Shown here in pieces: positions 1 to 7,528 of a stretch of DNA of 33,910 nt. This stretch comes from JALRBM01 sp966186595. GTDB lineage: Bacteria > Patescibacteriota > Saccharimonadia > Saccharimonadales > Saccharimonadaceae. The stretch is from positions 1 to 33,910 of the forward strand of contig CBIFWO010000007.1 of NCBI GenBank assembly GCA_966186595.1. The letters are read 5' to 3'. The translations under genes were made by a program, and so were the position numbers. Under the pieces are notes generated by a model. It did no database searches. It had not been told where the DNA came from and worked only from the letters and a program-made list of their open reading frames with translations. Position 1 is the first letter of the stretch. Each line of letters begins with the position of its first letter.

Positions 1-1368
1 GGATTTATTTACCAAGGTAGTGAAGTCTACGGCGGACTGAGCGGAACATGGGACTATGGTCCGCTGGGCGTGCAGCTAAAGCGCAACATTATGCAGCTAT
101 GGTGGAAGATGTTTGTCGAGGATCGCGACGACATGTACGGTGTTGATGCGGCGATCTTAATGAATCAGAAGGTATGGCAGGCAAGTGGGCATGTCGAGAC
201 ATTTTCGGATCCACTATGTGAGGATATAGTAAATCACAAGCGATATCGGACAGACCATATCTTGAAGGATAACTTGGTCAACCCTGCGGGAATGACGCTT
301 GACCAGATGGATCAAATGATCGCCGATAGGGGAATTAAAAGTCCTGATGGAAACCCTTTGTCGCCCTCCCGTCAGTTCAATATGATGTTCCCAACGATTG
401 TGGGACCGAATTTTCGGATTAATCATGTTTTGGATGTTGAGGGGAAGCGGCAAAGTGATGAGTTTGATACTGAAATTAAGTACGCTGCTCAAGCGACTTC
501 GTACCTTCGCCCCGAGACCGCGCAGGGTATCTTTACCAATTATAAAAATGTCGTCGATAGTTTTTATCCCGACCTACCGTTTGGTATCGCGCAGCAGGGC
601 AAGGCATTTCGCAATGAAATTAGTCCACGCGATTTCATCTTTCGTAGCCGTGAGTTTGAACAGATGGAAATCGAATATTTTGTTCATCCCGAAAGGTGGC
701 TTGATTCGTTTGAAGCACTTCTAGCGGATATTCACGCGTTTCTGGATGCCCTTGGGCTGCCAGAATACATGGTGCATGAATATGAAGTTCCCAAGGAAGA
801 TAGAGCGCACTACAGTCGACGAACAATTGATATCGAATTTGACTTTCCGGTCGGTCAGGAAGAGCTGATGGGTCTGGCGTATCGAACTGATTTTGACCTA
901 GGCAATATTCAGCGAGTGAGTGGCAAAAATATGGAGTATACCGTGAAAGGGACGAACGAGAAGTTTGTGCCACATGTGATCGAACCAAGTTTTGGCGTTG
1001 AGCGTGCGTTGATGGCGGTACTAACTGCCGCTTATACTGAAGATGAAGTTAATGGCGAGAGGCGCATCTTCCTTAAGTTTCCCGAGCATCTTGCACCTGT
1101 AAAATACGCAGTTTCGCCACTACTAAAAAACAAGCCGGAACTTGTTGAAAAAGCACGTGACGTCTACCGCATACTTAAGAAAAAGCATGGTAATGTTATG
1201 TGGGACGACAACGGCAACATTGGCAAGCGCTATCGTCGACAAGATGAGATCGGGACACCATATTGTGTCGTGATTGACTTTCAGACGCTTGAGGATGACA
1301 CCGTGACGATCCGTGATCGTGATACTACCGAACAAAAACGTATTGCAATAAAAGATCTCTCGGTATAG
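1..1368 (+). CDS. glyQS: Glycyl-tRNA synthetase, 3' part (5' end outside window)
   Basis: Class II aminoacyl-tRNA synthetase that charges tRNA-Gly in the cytoplasm. The reading frame is open from base 1, where it reads GFIYQGSEVYGGLSGTWDYG, the typical N-terminal GlyRS segment, so the start codon lies upstream and the GTG at 70 is internal. Visible landmarks are the motif 2 region (FRNEISPRDF, then SREFEQMEIEYF), motif 3 (IEPSFGVERAL) and a C-terminal anticodon-binding domain from about base 1100 (APVKYAV through RYRRQDEIGTPYCVV). This is the single-chain homodimeric type, not the alpha2beta2 type. The stop codon lies in the loop of the downstream terminator hairpin. The next gene (1539-1985) is convergent. 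Confidence 0.95.
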   Translation, partial: GFIYQGSEVYGGLSGTWDYGPLGVQLKRNIMQLWWKMFVEDRDDMYGVDAAILMNQKVWQASGHVETFSDPLCEDIVNHKRYRTDHILKDNLVNPAGMTLDQMDQMIADRGIKSPDGNPLSPSRQFNMMFPTIVGPNFRINHVLDVEGKRQSDEFDTEIKYAAQATSYLRPETAQGIFTNYKNVVDSFYPDLPFGIAQQGKAFRNEISPRDFIFRSREFEQMEIEYFVHPERWLDSFEALLADIHAFLDALGLPEYMVHEYEVPKEDRAHYSRRTIDIEFDFPVGQEELMGLAYRTDFDLGNIQRVSGKNMEYTVKGTNEKFVPHVIEPSFGVERALMAVLTAAYTEDEVNGERRIFLKFPEHLAPVKYAVSPLLKNKPELVEKARDVYRILKKKHGNVMWDDNGNIGKRYRRQDEIGTPYCVVIDFQTLEDDTVTIRDRDTTEQKRIAIKDLSV

Positions 1369-1386
1369 TCCGAGAGATCTTTTTTG
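1350..1386 (+). terminator. Bidirectional intrinsic terminator after glyQS
   Basis: A perfect 13-bp stem, AAAGATCTCTCGG (1351-1363) with CCGAGAGATCTTT (1370-1382), closes a 6-nt loop that contains the glyQS stop codon. T runs follow on both strands, so it can also stop minus-strand transcripts coming from cassette A through the hammerhead ribozyme. Confidence 0.9.
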
Positions 1387-1394
1387 GGTGAATT

Positions 1395-1447
1395 CGCTTT
1401 TTCGTCCTTTTGGACTCGTCAGCATAACCTCACAGTTATGAAAAGCG
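1395..1447 (-). ncRNA. Hammerhead ribozyme, type III topology
   Basis: Read on the minus strand, all elements of a hammerhead are present. Stem III 5' strand CGCUUU (1447-1442) is followed by U17 (1441). Stem I is CAUAAC (1440-1435), loop UGUGAG, GUUAUG (1428-1423). The core is CUGACGA (1422-1416). Stem II is GUCC, loop AAAA, GGAC (1415-1404). Then come GAA (1403-1401) and the stem III 3' strand AAAGCG (1400-1395). The three stems pair perfectly (6, 4 and 6 bp), and every invariant core base is present (CUGANGA, GA, A15.1-U16.1). The cleavage triplet is UUU, which fits NUH, so the predicted cut lies between 1441 and 1440. Stems I and II are closed by loops and stem III is open. It lies about 90 nt downstream of the cassette A stop codon. 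Confidence 0.85.
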
Positions 1448-1518
1448 GTTGCGACAAGCAAACCAAGAACTGACCGCGCCCACTGCGACCAGTAATCGAT
1501 GTTACTTGTCGCAACCGC
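1445..1518 (-). terminator. 14-bp inverted repeat, possible terminator overlapping ribozyme stem III
   Basis: On the minus strand GCGGTTGCGACAAG (1518-1505) pairs perfectly with CTTGTCGCAACCGC (1458-1445) across 46 nt, followed by four T (1444-1441). This resembles a long-loop intrinsic terminator for cassette A. Its last bases (1447-1445) and the T run also form the 5' strand of hammerhead stem III, so the two structures compete. A smaller C5/G5 hairpin (1521-1536) lies between it and the stop codon. Confidence 0.55.
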
Positions 1519-1538
1519 CTCCCCCAAGTTCGGGGGTG

Positions 1539-1985
1539 CTAGTTGGCGCTGTTGCCGTTGATCCGGAAGGTGCTCTTCAGCTTCGCACCGATCAGGCCGG
1601 GGATCGCACCCCAGTCGATGGTGTCGAAGAACGAGTTGGCCTGCGGGTTGGCAGGGCGCTCGCTCGTCTCCTCGGCGGAGGGGGCAGCCGGCTTGCGGGT
1701 GAAGGGAAGCAGGAGAACGTTCACGCGCTCCCGGAGAGGCAACAGCCCATCCAGGATCGGGAACGTTTCCGCGTCGCCATCTTGCAGGACCGTCGCCCTC
1801 ACCGTCACCTCGGTGGTGAAGGTCACCAGGCAGTCGACGTGGATGACCTCGATGCTCGTGATCATGCTCGCGTCCGACAGCGTGGTGAGCGTCCGCTGCA
1901 CGGTGTGGAGCGGGTCCAGCCGGAACGTCTCGGTGTTGGTCATCGCGACCGGCTCGGGCTGGGAGTTCGGGCCACAAGAGTACAT
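1539..1985 (-). CDS. Orphan GC-rich 148-aa protein (cassette A)
   Basis: I do not recognise this protein. It begins MYSCGPNSQPEPVAMTNTET, has a beta-rich-looking middle rich in T/V/I (about residues 20-75) and a Pro/Ala/Glu linker near residue 100, and ends STFRINGNSAN. No membrane segment is evident. The start was chosen from the Shine-Dalgarno GAGGAG about 7 nt upstream of ATG 1985. A strong promoter (2070-2098) lies on the same strand. In minus-strand bases 1920-1744, 55 of 59 codons end in G or C, unlike the neighbouring genes, and bases 1561-1620 are 38/60 GC. It is convergent with glyQS and divergent from the 2206 gene. The longer open frames on the plus strand (1449-2090, 1543-1992) lack start signals and look like shadows of GC3-rich coding sequence. 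Codon use suggests foreign origin. Confidence 0.7.
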   Translation of the reverse strand: MYSCGPNSQPEPVAMTNTETFRLDPLHTVQRTLTTLSDASMITSIEVIHVDCLVTFTTEVTVRATVLQDGDAETFPILDGLLPLRERVNVLLLPFTRKPAAPSAEETSERPANPQANSFFDTIDWGAIPGLIGAKLKSTFRINGNSAN

Positions 1986-2063
1986 GAAGTAGCTCCTCGT
2001 AGTGTTTGGCTTGCTTGTCGACGATCGACACTCCACCTCTGCCAAAGCTGGCGACGGAGTGAC
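1986..2063 (-). other. Structured 5' leader of cassette A
   Basis: The predicted leader can fold a nested hairpin: CACTCC/GGAGTG (2056-2061 with 2029-2034) enclosing GCCA/TGGC (2041-2052). A competing hairpin is TGTCGA/TCGACA (2016-2030). The Shine-Dalgarno GAGGAG lies downstream and appears unpaired in both. No known riboswitch class was recognised. Confidence 0.4.
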
Positions 2064-2069
2064 AATACC

Positions 2070-2098
2070 ATGATAACATATTTTATATAAAATGTCAA
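2070..2098 (-). promoter_or_regulatory. Promoter of cassette A
   Basis: The minus strand carries TTGACA (2098-2093), a 17-bp spacer and TATCAT (2075-2070), a near-perfect housekeeping sigma promoter. The first 13 bases from the -35, TTGACATTTTATA, are identical to those of the promoter at 27762-27790, so this foreign-looking gene is driven by a chromosome-type promoter. Confidence 0.8.
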
Positions 2099-2142
2099 CG
2101 ATACTTATGCAAAAAATCACATTTGTACCTCTGGTGTGTATA

Positions 2143-2171
2143 TTGTTTGTGCTATTTGCACGCGATATAAT
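2143..2171 (+). promoter_or_regulatory. Promoter of the 2206 gene
   Basis: TTGTTT (2143-2148), a 17-bp spacer and a perfect TATAAT (2166-2171) predict a start near 2178 and a leader of about 28 nt carrying GGAGG before ATG 2206. Confidence 0.65.
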
Positions 2172-2205
2172 GGAATTAGCTTTAAAAAGCGGAGGACGTG
2201 TAACT

Positions 2206-2856
2206 ATGAAGGACGAAGAGTCAATAAAGGCAAATAACTTTATTAACGATATTCCACCCTCGCGGCCGTCTACTTATGAGCTGCTGGTACGGCAAAGTAA
2301 AAAACTAGGTAATGTAGCAACACGGGCCGGGGCTGGTCTTCGGCATTTCCTTCATCATGACATTCCATTGCCAACTTCTGCTGAGAATCTGATCCATAAT
2401 CTATCTTTTACAAGGCGACAAAAAACACTACAACAGACCAACGACCTGCGGAAAGTGGTCAAAGAATCCAGCCAAGTACTGGCGAGTGCCAGGACGGTGT
2501 TTCCTCTGACGCTTTTCCCGGATAGCGTTATCGTGGATCGTAGCAAGGTAACAATCATTAAGCGTGACTTCTTTTGGACATCGCGCGTTATTAGTATTCA
2601 GATCGAGGATATCTTGAATGTCGAGGCGGGCGTGGGGCCGTTCTTTGGCTCGCTGAACGTGGCTAGTCGAGTGATGAGTTCGGTTGATCACTTTCGAATC
2701 GACTATTTCTGGCGCGATGATGCAATTTTCCTAAAGCACCTTATCCAGGGGTACGTGATTGCGAAGCATAACAAACTGGATGTGAGTGAGCTAAATAGGG
2801 AAGAGCTGATAGAGACACTAACGGGTCTGGGTGAAGATACGGATAGAAAAGTATAG
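2206..2856 (+). CDS. Conserved-looking hypothetical protein with PH-like C-terminal half
   Basis: A 216-aa protein beginning MKDEESIKANNFIND. The start was chosen because GGAGG lies 10 nt upstream and a TATAAT promoter precedes it; the longer frame from 2092 would run through that promoter. The N-terminal half is helical and basic. The segment FPLTLFPDSVIVDRSKVTII, followed by an aromatic-rich stretch and VISIQIEDILNVEAGVGP, resembles a bacterial PH-like domain, where short strands alternate with the phrase 'i.i.dI..v'. No signal peptide or clear membrane span is visible. The function is unknown. It starts a plus-strand run in which rnhA follows after 24 nt. A short GTATAGC/GCTATAC hairpin spans its stop codon (2851-2872). 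Confidence 0.75.
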   Translation: MKDEESIKANNFINDIPPSRPSTYELLVRQSKKLGNVATRAGAGLRHFLHHDIPLPTSAENLIHNLSFTRRQKTLQQTNDLRKVVKESSQVLASARTVFPLTLFPDSVIVDRSKVTIIKRDFFWTSRVISIQIEDILNVEAGVGPFFGSLNVASRVMSSVDHFRIDYFWRDDAIFLKHLIQGYVIAKHNKLDVSELNREELIETLTGLGEDTDRKV

Positions 2857-2880
2857 CGAGGGTGAGCTATACTGGGGTGA

Positions 2881-3309
2881 ATGATAGTTTATCACACCGA
2901 TGGAAGCGCAAGTCCCAACCCTGGTCCGGGCGGATTTGCGGTAATTAAGGATCTTGTGCCGCATATTCTCGGCAGCGAAGAGGGCATGACAACAAATATT
3001 CGCATGGAGGGTCGGGCTATTATCGCGGCCCTAGCAGATGCAGGTGGCGAGGAATGCCAGATTCATACAGATAGCGAATTTTGGATCAATGTGATTACAA
3101 AATGGTCTATCAATTGGGAGCGAAATGGCTGGAAGAAAAAGGGTGGTGAGATTAAGAACCTTGATCTGGTTCAGGAAGCGTATCCACTCTATCAGGCCTC
3201 GAACGCGACGCTTGTGTGGGTGCGCGGACATAATAATGATGAAGGCAATGAACTAGCTGATATTTGGGCGAATAAAGCAAGGAAGAGGGAGAGGACTCCA
3301 GGATTATGA
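2881..3309 (+). CDS. rnhA: Ribonuclease HI
   Basis: Endonuclease that degrades the RNA strand of RNA:DNA hybrids, for example replication primers and R-loops. The 142-aa chain has the family signature HTDGSASPNPGPGG at the N terminus. The carboxylate tetrad is visible as Asp7, Glu43 (RMEGRA), Asp64 (HTDSEF) and Asp127 (GNELAD), with the catalytic-loop His117 in VRGHNND. Length is close to the usual 150-155 residues. The ATG at 2881 follows GGGGTGA, a moderate ribosome-binding site. Its stop overlaps the next start by ATGA (3306-3309), which suggests translational coupling. Confidence 0.93.
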   Translation: MIVYHTDGSASPNPGPGGFAVIKDLVPHILGSEEGMTTNIRMEGRAIIAALADAGGEECQIHTDSEFWINVITKWSINWERNGWKKKGGEIKNLDLVQEAYPLYQASNATLVWVRGHNNDEGNELADIWANKARKRERTPGL

Positions 3310-5681
3310 ATGAGATGGGTGGGGTCGTTTCGGAAAGGCTACCAGAAAGAGAGCGACTTGCGGCGGAAGAAGGACTCCTTGACCTTCTTAGCCTCTCTGA
3401 AGAGGAGGCGGGGGAATGTCAAGAAAAAGTGCGTGTAGGAATCGATAAAGCACTGGCGACGGCTCTTAGTCCTCATGATAGGGAGGCGATCGAGGTAACA
3501 GCCGGTATTTTGCAGTGGTGTAAATTCGGTGCTCCAGGCGACCCTCTTCCTCCTGGTCTAGTATTTAAGAAAACAGATGTCGATGGTCAATACAAAGTGG
3601 TTTATGATCCTGCTTACTCAATCGATAGAGGGTGTATAGGAGTGGCCTTAGCGCAGCTCGAGAATACACTACCTATGGATACCATTAACTCGCTAATCGA
3701 TAGAAGATTTGACCATGGTCTGATGGAAGAATATGTATCAGAAATCATTACCAATAGTGAATCCTATCGACTTGTGAAAATGTTTGAAAATGATATCTCA
3801 ACGAAGGTACGGTCGAATCCTCTGGGCTCATTTTGGAGGACGATCCGCGAGCAACAGATCACTCAGGACGTGCGAAGGCAGTATGGTGTCCTGCCCGATG
3901 AACACGTCATACCCAGGAGCGAGGTAGACTACCAAATCCGCAGGGAATTTGTTCGACTGGACGATGAGGTGGAGTCGGGTCGTCACAATGCTGACCAGGA
4001 GACTGACCCCCTAGCGAAAGCGAAAAAGTATTTTCAGTCCTTGATAACCGAAGAGGTAGAGAAATCTGGCGAGCTTGTAACTGGATATGGACATGACTCT
4101 GATGGCGATAAGCGTCTCTTTACCAATAAGGAACCCGAAGGATACATGATTGATTGGTCTGACGATTGGAGCCACAATGCGGCGCGGAGGCTCGCATACT
4201 CATTAGGAGAGAGGACGCCGCTGACGAGATTTGTAGCGAAAGAATGGCTGTTTGATCTCATGGAAAAAGTAGCCTGGGCTGAGCCAAATGAAACGCTGGG
4301 GGATATTATCAAGTCGTCTATGGATTCAACCGTAGATTATCTACGTGATCTTTCTGGGGAAGCGCGTACCATGGATGTTGATGACTATGATGCGAACGAA
4401 AATGAATTTCATGTAGCACTCCTTGCCCCTGAGGGGACCCCAAGGGATGTGCAGTCGAAGTTTGTCTCGTGTCGGCACGATCGCTTTAGATACAAACGTG
4501 ATCAATCCATGGCCGAGATAACGCAGCTTAGGAGTAGGCGTCTCGGCGAGGTGCTGCACGTTTCGCCGTATGGCAGGGGTGCAAACGCGTATAGAATCAT
4601 TCAATCTGTTGCATATTCAGAAGGGGTGTCGACTGCCGCCGAACACGAGGAGCTGAGTATGATGCTTTACGGGAATGGCCTTGCGGGTGCGGATCCTTAC
4701 ATTCCTGGTTTTCGTCTTGTTAGTCGCAAAGGGAGAAGATATGGGTTTGTGCTCGATGAGGCTGGCGATCCATATGTATCTGCAGATGTACCCCTTCCTG
4801 ATAATGGGCGTTTGGTATTGGCTGAGCGCTATCGTGAACTTGGTCTGGATAAACTGGCAAAAAAGATACAAAAGGAGAGGCGGCTTACGGTTCAAGGCCT
4901 GACGTCTATGATTCAGGAGACGAGCATTTATGCTGAGACTGAGGATGTAAAGAGGTATGACCTTCCTGGGAGCCTATCTATAGATAAAATACAAGATCTT
5001 CAGCCACTTGTTCGTAAGAGTAGACTATATCTACAGTGTACTGGGGCAGCTAAAGCACTGAAGGTTTCCTTGGAGGAGGTCTTTGGCCAAGGATGCGCCA
5101 CGGCTATTGATGGCATAATGCTCTCCCGGCGTTCCATTGATGAAGCGTCCATGCATCAGCAGATAGTATTTTCGGATGGGGAGCAAACATTTGTGCTGGA
5201 TGCGACGCCTGCTTCTGAGCGGCGGGCACCTCCGAAAGATCTATTATTTCCGAAGAAGAATGTACGAAAATCTCTGTTTGCCGTCTCTATGCGAGCGCAA
5301 AAATATCACCCCGCGCCACCAGAACCCACGGCCGAGACATTTCAGGAATGGCCAAAATCAGAGGAGAATGATAATGTCCGAACAAAAAAAGCACTTGAAA
5401 TATATTTACAAGGAGTAATGGGAGTGTCGGATAAAGAAGCTCTCTATGAGCGGGTAGTGGCTTTACCTCTTGATGACCCGTTACGGCGAACTGTGGAGGC
5501 GGTTCTCCGCGTAACGAGTGATGATATGGGCCAAGAAGAGCTGGATAGTGTTCGTTATTATCTTAATCTATATGAGAAGACCGATGAGGCGTTACGGCGT
5601 CAAATGAAGGTTGCGTCCTACGAGAAGTCTATAATTGACTTCTTGAAGACGATGATAGAGAGACTTAGGGTTGATGGCTAG
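3306..5681 (+). CDS. Large hypothetical protein with cryptic transglutaminase-like triad
   Basis: A 791-aa soluble protein without signal peptide or membrane spans, rich in charged residues, that I do not recognise as a whole. The first 400 residues look helical. Residues about 550-640 contain LQCTGAAKAL (Cys578), ASMHQQIVF (His617) and FVLDATP (Asp632). The order, spacing and LDATP phrase match the Cys-His-Asp core of transglutaminase-like peptidases, where the Asp sits in 'W..lDaTp'. This suggests a degenerate or divergent thiol domain. The C terminus (after about 690) is a helical tail. It is coupled to rnhA by a 4-bp overlap and followed by the flavodoxin gene after 30 nt. The transglutaminase link is an inference from one motif set and could be coincidental. 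Confidence 0.7.
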   Translation: MNEMGGVVSERLPERERLAAEEGLLDLLSLSEEEAGECQEKVRVGIDKALATALSPHDREAIEVTAGILQWCKFGAPGDPLPPGLVFKKTDVDGQYKVVYDPAYSIDRGCIGVALAQLENTLPMDTINSLIDRRFDHGLMEEYVSEIITNSESYRLVKMFENDISTKVRSNPLGSFWRTIREQQITQDVRRQYGVLPDEHVIPRSEVDYQIRREFVRLDDEVESGRHNADQETDPLAKAKKYFQSLITEEVEKSGELVTGYGHDSDGDKRLFTNKEPEGYMIDWSDDWSHNAARRLAYSLGERTPLTRFVAKEWLFDLMEKVAWAEPNETLGDIIKSSMDSTVDYLRDLSGEARTMDVDDYDANENEFHVALLAPEGTPRDVQSKFVSCRHDRFRYKRDQSMAEITQLRSRRLGEVLHVSPYGRGANAYRIIQSVAYSEGVSTAAEHEELSMMLYGNGLAGADPYIPGFRLVSRKGRRYGFVLDEAGDPYVSADVPLPDNGRLVLAERYRELGLDKLAKKIQKERRLTVQGLTSMIQETSIYAETEDVKRYDLPGSLSIDKIQDLQPLVRKSRLYLQCTGAAKALKVSLEEVFGQGCATAIDGIMLSRRSIDEASMHQQIVFSDGEQTFVLDATPASERRAPPKDLLFPKKNVRKSLFAVSMRAQKYHPAPPEPTAETFQEWPKSEENDNVRTKKALEIYLQGVMGVSDKEALYERVVALPLDDPLRRTVEAVLRVTSDDMGQEELDSVRYYLNLYEKTDEALRRQMKVASYEKSIIDFLKTMIERLRVDG

Positions 5682-5711
5682 ACTGATGTAAAATAAGTAC
5701 AAAGGAGGAGT

Positions 5712-6422
5712 ATGGGTGAGCTAAGATTTGATGGACTGAGTGCGATATTTTTCAACGGCACGCTGAAGAAATCACCAGAGGTGAGCAATACCGAGGGGCT
5801 ACTCCGTGCCAGTATGGAACTGATGGAAAAGCACGGGGTCAGGACTGAGCTGGTTCGTACGGTTGACCATGATATCGCTACGGGTGTGTATCCAGATATG
5901 CGCGAGCATGGCTGGAAAACTGACGAGTGGCCTGAAATCTTTAAGAAGGTTCTCGCGGCTGATATTCTAGTTGTTTGTGGGCCAATTTGGTTAGGTGACA
6001 ATAGCTCACAAACGAAGAAGCTAATTGAACGGCTGTATGGAAATTCGGGCGAGCTGAATGAAAGAGGGCAATGGATTTACTATGGCAAAGTAGGTGGCTG
6101 CATCATTACCGGTAATGAGGATGGATTAAAACACTGTGCGATGAATGTCCTGTATAGTTTGCAGCACATTGGGTATACGATTCCGCCGCAAGCTGATGCG
6201 GGCTGGATTGGGGAAGTCGGTCCGGGGCCCAGCTATCTGGACGAAGGATCGGGCGGGCCTGAGAACGACTTTACTAATCGTAATATCACGTTTATGGCGT
6301 ACAACCTGATGCACACAGCAAAGCGCTTAAGGGATGCCGGCGGATTGCCTGCATATGGTAATCAGGCTGAAAAGTGGAAGAAGGGTGAACACTTTGGCTA
6401 CGAGAACCCCGAATATCGCTAG
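5712..6422 (+). CDS. Flavodoxin-like NADPH-dependent FMN reductase family protein
   Basis: A 236-aa protein of the multimeric flavodoxin / NAD(P)H-dependent oxidoreductase fold. The first strand and loop are AIFFNGTLKKSPEVSNTEGL, which fits an FMN phosphate-binding region. The segment ILVVCGPIWLGDNSSQTKKLIERL is the characteristic 'P.Y/W.g..s...K.fiDR' helix, and GCIITGNEDG is the next flavin-contact strand. The C-terminal NLMHTAKRLRDAGG and YGNQAEKW stretch is typical of a Saccharibacteria/Actinobacteria-style variant. The start ATG follows AAAGGAGGAG, one of the best Shine-Dalgarno sequences in the window. It probably uses FMN to reduce quinones or other small acceptors; the substrate cannot be told from sequence. 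Confidence 0.85.
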   Translation: MGELRFDGLSAIFFNGTLKKSPEVSNTEGLLRASMELMEKHGVRTELVRTVDHDIATGVYPDMREHGWKTDEWPEIFKKVLAADILVVCGPIWLGDNSSQTKKLIERLYGNSGELNERGQWIYYGKVGGCIITGNEDGLKHCAMNVLYSLQHIGYTIPPQADAGWIGEVGPGPSYLDEGSGGPENDFTNRNITFMAYNLMHTAKRLRDAGGLPAYGNQAEKWKKGEHFGYENPEYR

Positions 6423-6425
6423 AAA

Positions 6426-6440
6426 ATGCTACAATAGCAT
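6426..6440 (+). promoter_or_regulatory. Extended -10 inside a small inverted repeat before the KwaB-like gene
   Basis: TGCTACAAT (6427-6435) fits an extended -10 without a clear -35. The element sits in ATGCTA-CAA-TAGCAT, a 6-bp inverted repeat that could be an operator or a weak hairpin. It lies between the flavodoxin stop and the gene at 6473, whose own Shine-Dalgarno is weak. Confidence 0.35.
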
Positions 6441-6472
6441 CTAGTCAATTACAAACAAGCGAAAGTTAGAAT

Positions 6473-7450
6473 ATGGAACAGACACCCGAACAGACTGATA
6501 TTTTTTTGTGGGCAAATAACACCGACGGAATTAAGAATGAGCTAGATGTAGAGCTTTTTTTGTTCAACAAAAATTTCACGCCGTACAGTACCAATTTTGC
6601 CAGTGATTTGAATGCTCAGATAAAGCCATTATTTCTTTACGATCTGATTAATTTTGTGAATATGGGCGCTGGGACAGGCCTTGGTGTTCGGGATTTTGAA
6701 CTTTCTGATGGGGAGGAAAATACGCTGCTTCGGACGGATCTTGCGAAAGTTGGTCGTGCGGAAACGCTCATTCACCTGATTGAGAAAGAGCGCCATGATA
6801 TCGTGGAATTTAGTCAAGAAGAGCATGAGTTTAAGCGCATCAAGGGAATTGTGGCAAGATTTACGCACAAGACTGATCCCAAAAAAGCCTTCTATGCCGT
6901 CAAGGCCGTATCGCAAGGTCAGGTGCTAAGCGGTGCAATGTCATGGGAGTTTCGTGATGGGAAATTTGGTAGCTTTCAGGCGGATGTGGGGTTGAAAATG
7001 CCGGCGGATAATCAAGTGCTTATTATCAATAAGGACATCTTCGCGTTTAATCCCGGCAAGTTTGAGAAACTGTTTAACTATGATTATAAAAAACAGGCGC
7101 TAGCAGACAAAAAGGTCGAGGAAATCGCCAAGCAGTACAAACTTAGTTTTCCTGATGGGCTTGATTTACAAACACTTGTCCGCGATCGAAAAAAGATCGT
7201 TAACAAACTCCAAAAAATGGAGATCGGCGGTGTGACCCAGGAGCAGGCGGTAGATTATGCCGATCAAATGCAGTTAGAACTAATGACCGATGATGACGGT
7301 GCGATTATTATCATGGATGGCAATGATCTGGATATGTTCGTGAATCTTATTAACGAAGACTATATAACCAGTGAAATCAGTGGCAAGCGCTACGAAATAA
7401 AAAGCAAAAAACTCCTGGATGAACCAGAAGGTGAACCGCCGCGAGGATAA
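6473..7450 (+). CDS. KwaB-like protein (DUF4868 family), solitary
   Basis: A 325-aa protein that resembles DUF4868, the domain of KwaB from the two-gene Kiwa anti-phage system, in which KwaA is a small multi-pass membrane sensor and KwaB the cytosolic partner. Supporting phrases are VLIINKDIFAFNPGKFEKLFNYDYKKQ (around residues 183-209, where DUF4868 typically has 'FE..f.y'), the preceding FYAVKAVSQGQ strand, and a C-terminal DDDGAIIIMDGNDLDMFVNLINEDY. No membrane segment is present. No kwaA-like gene is adjacent: the neighbours are the flavodoxin gene upstream and the convergent cassette B downstream. It may be a stand-alone homologue with a different role, or depend on a distant partner. The family call is by eye. 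Confidence 0.65.
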   Translation: MEQTPEQTDIFLWANNTDGIKNELDVELFLFNKNFTPYSTNFASDLNAQIKPLFLYDLINFVNMGAGTGLGVRDFELSDGEENTLLRTDLAKVGRAETLIHLIEKERHDIVEFSQEEHEFKRIKGIVARFTHKTDPKKAFYAVKAVSQGQVLSGAMSWEFRDGKFGSFQADVGLKMPADNQVLIINKDIFAFNPGKFEKLFNYDYKKQALADKKVEEIAKQYKLSFPDGLDLQTLVRDRKKIVNKLQKMEIGGVTQEQAVDYADQMQLELMTDDDGAIIIMDGNDLDMFVNLINEDYITSEISGKRYEIKSKKLLDEPEGEPPRG

Positions 7451-7474
7451 TAGTTTTCGTAAAATTTTGGGGCA

Positions 7475-7526
7475 AGCCCCGGAGCGGGTAGAGGCTGCTT
7501 GTGCCTCATGCCCGCTCCGTAGGGCT
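7475..7526 (-). terminator. Large nested hairpin at the 3' end of cassette B
   Basis: The outer stem AGCCC/GGGCT continues through CGGAGCGGG/CCCGCTCCG (7480-7488 with 7511-7519, a 2-nt bulge between) and encloses an inner hairpin GAGGC/GCCTC (7491-7507). On the minus strand it begins 2 nt after the cassette B stop and is followed by CCCCAAAATTTT. It is a probable terminator or 3' stabiliser. An alternative GGGGC/GCCCC hairpin (7469-7480) overlaps it. Confidence 0.65.
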
Positions 7527-7528
7527 GC

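Noticed and set aside
1423..1518. Integron attC site at the end of cassette A
   Set aside because: CATAAC/GTTATG looked like attC core sites but does not fit RYYYAAC/GTTRRRY. The bases are fully explained by hammerhead stem I.
1449..2090. Plus-strand open frames of 213 and 149 aa opposite cassette A
   Set aside because: No ribosome-binding site or promoter on that strand. The minus strand has promoter, RBS and codon bias, so these are shadow frames of GC3-rich DNA.
4221..4241. CTGACGA followed by GAAA, hammerhead-like core words on the plus strand
   Set aside because: The bases between cannot form stem II, there are no stems I or III, and it lies inside a coding sequence. Chance match.
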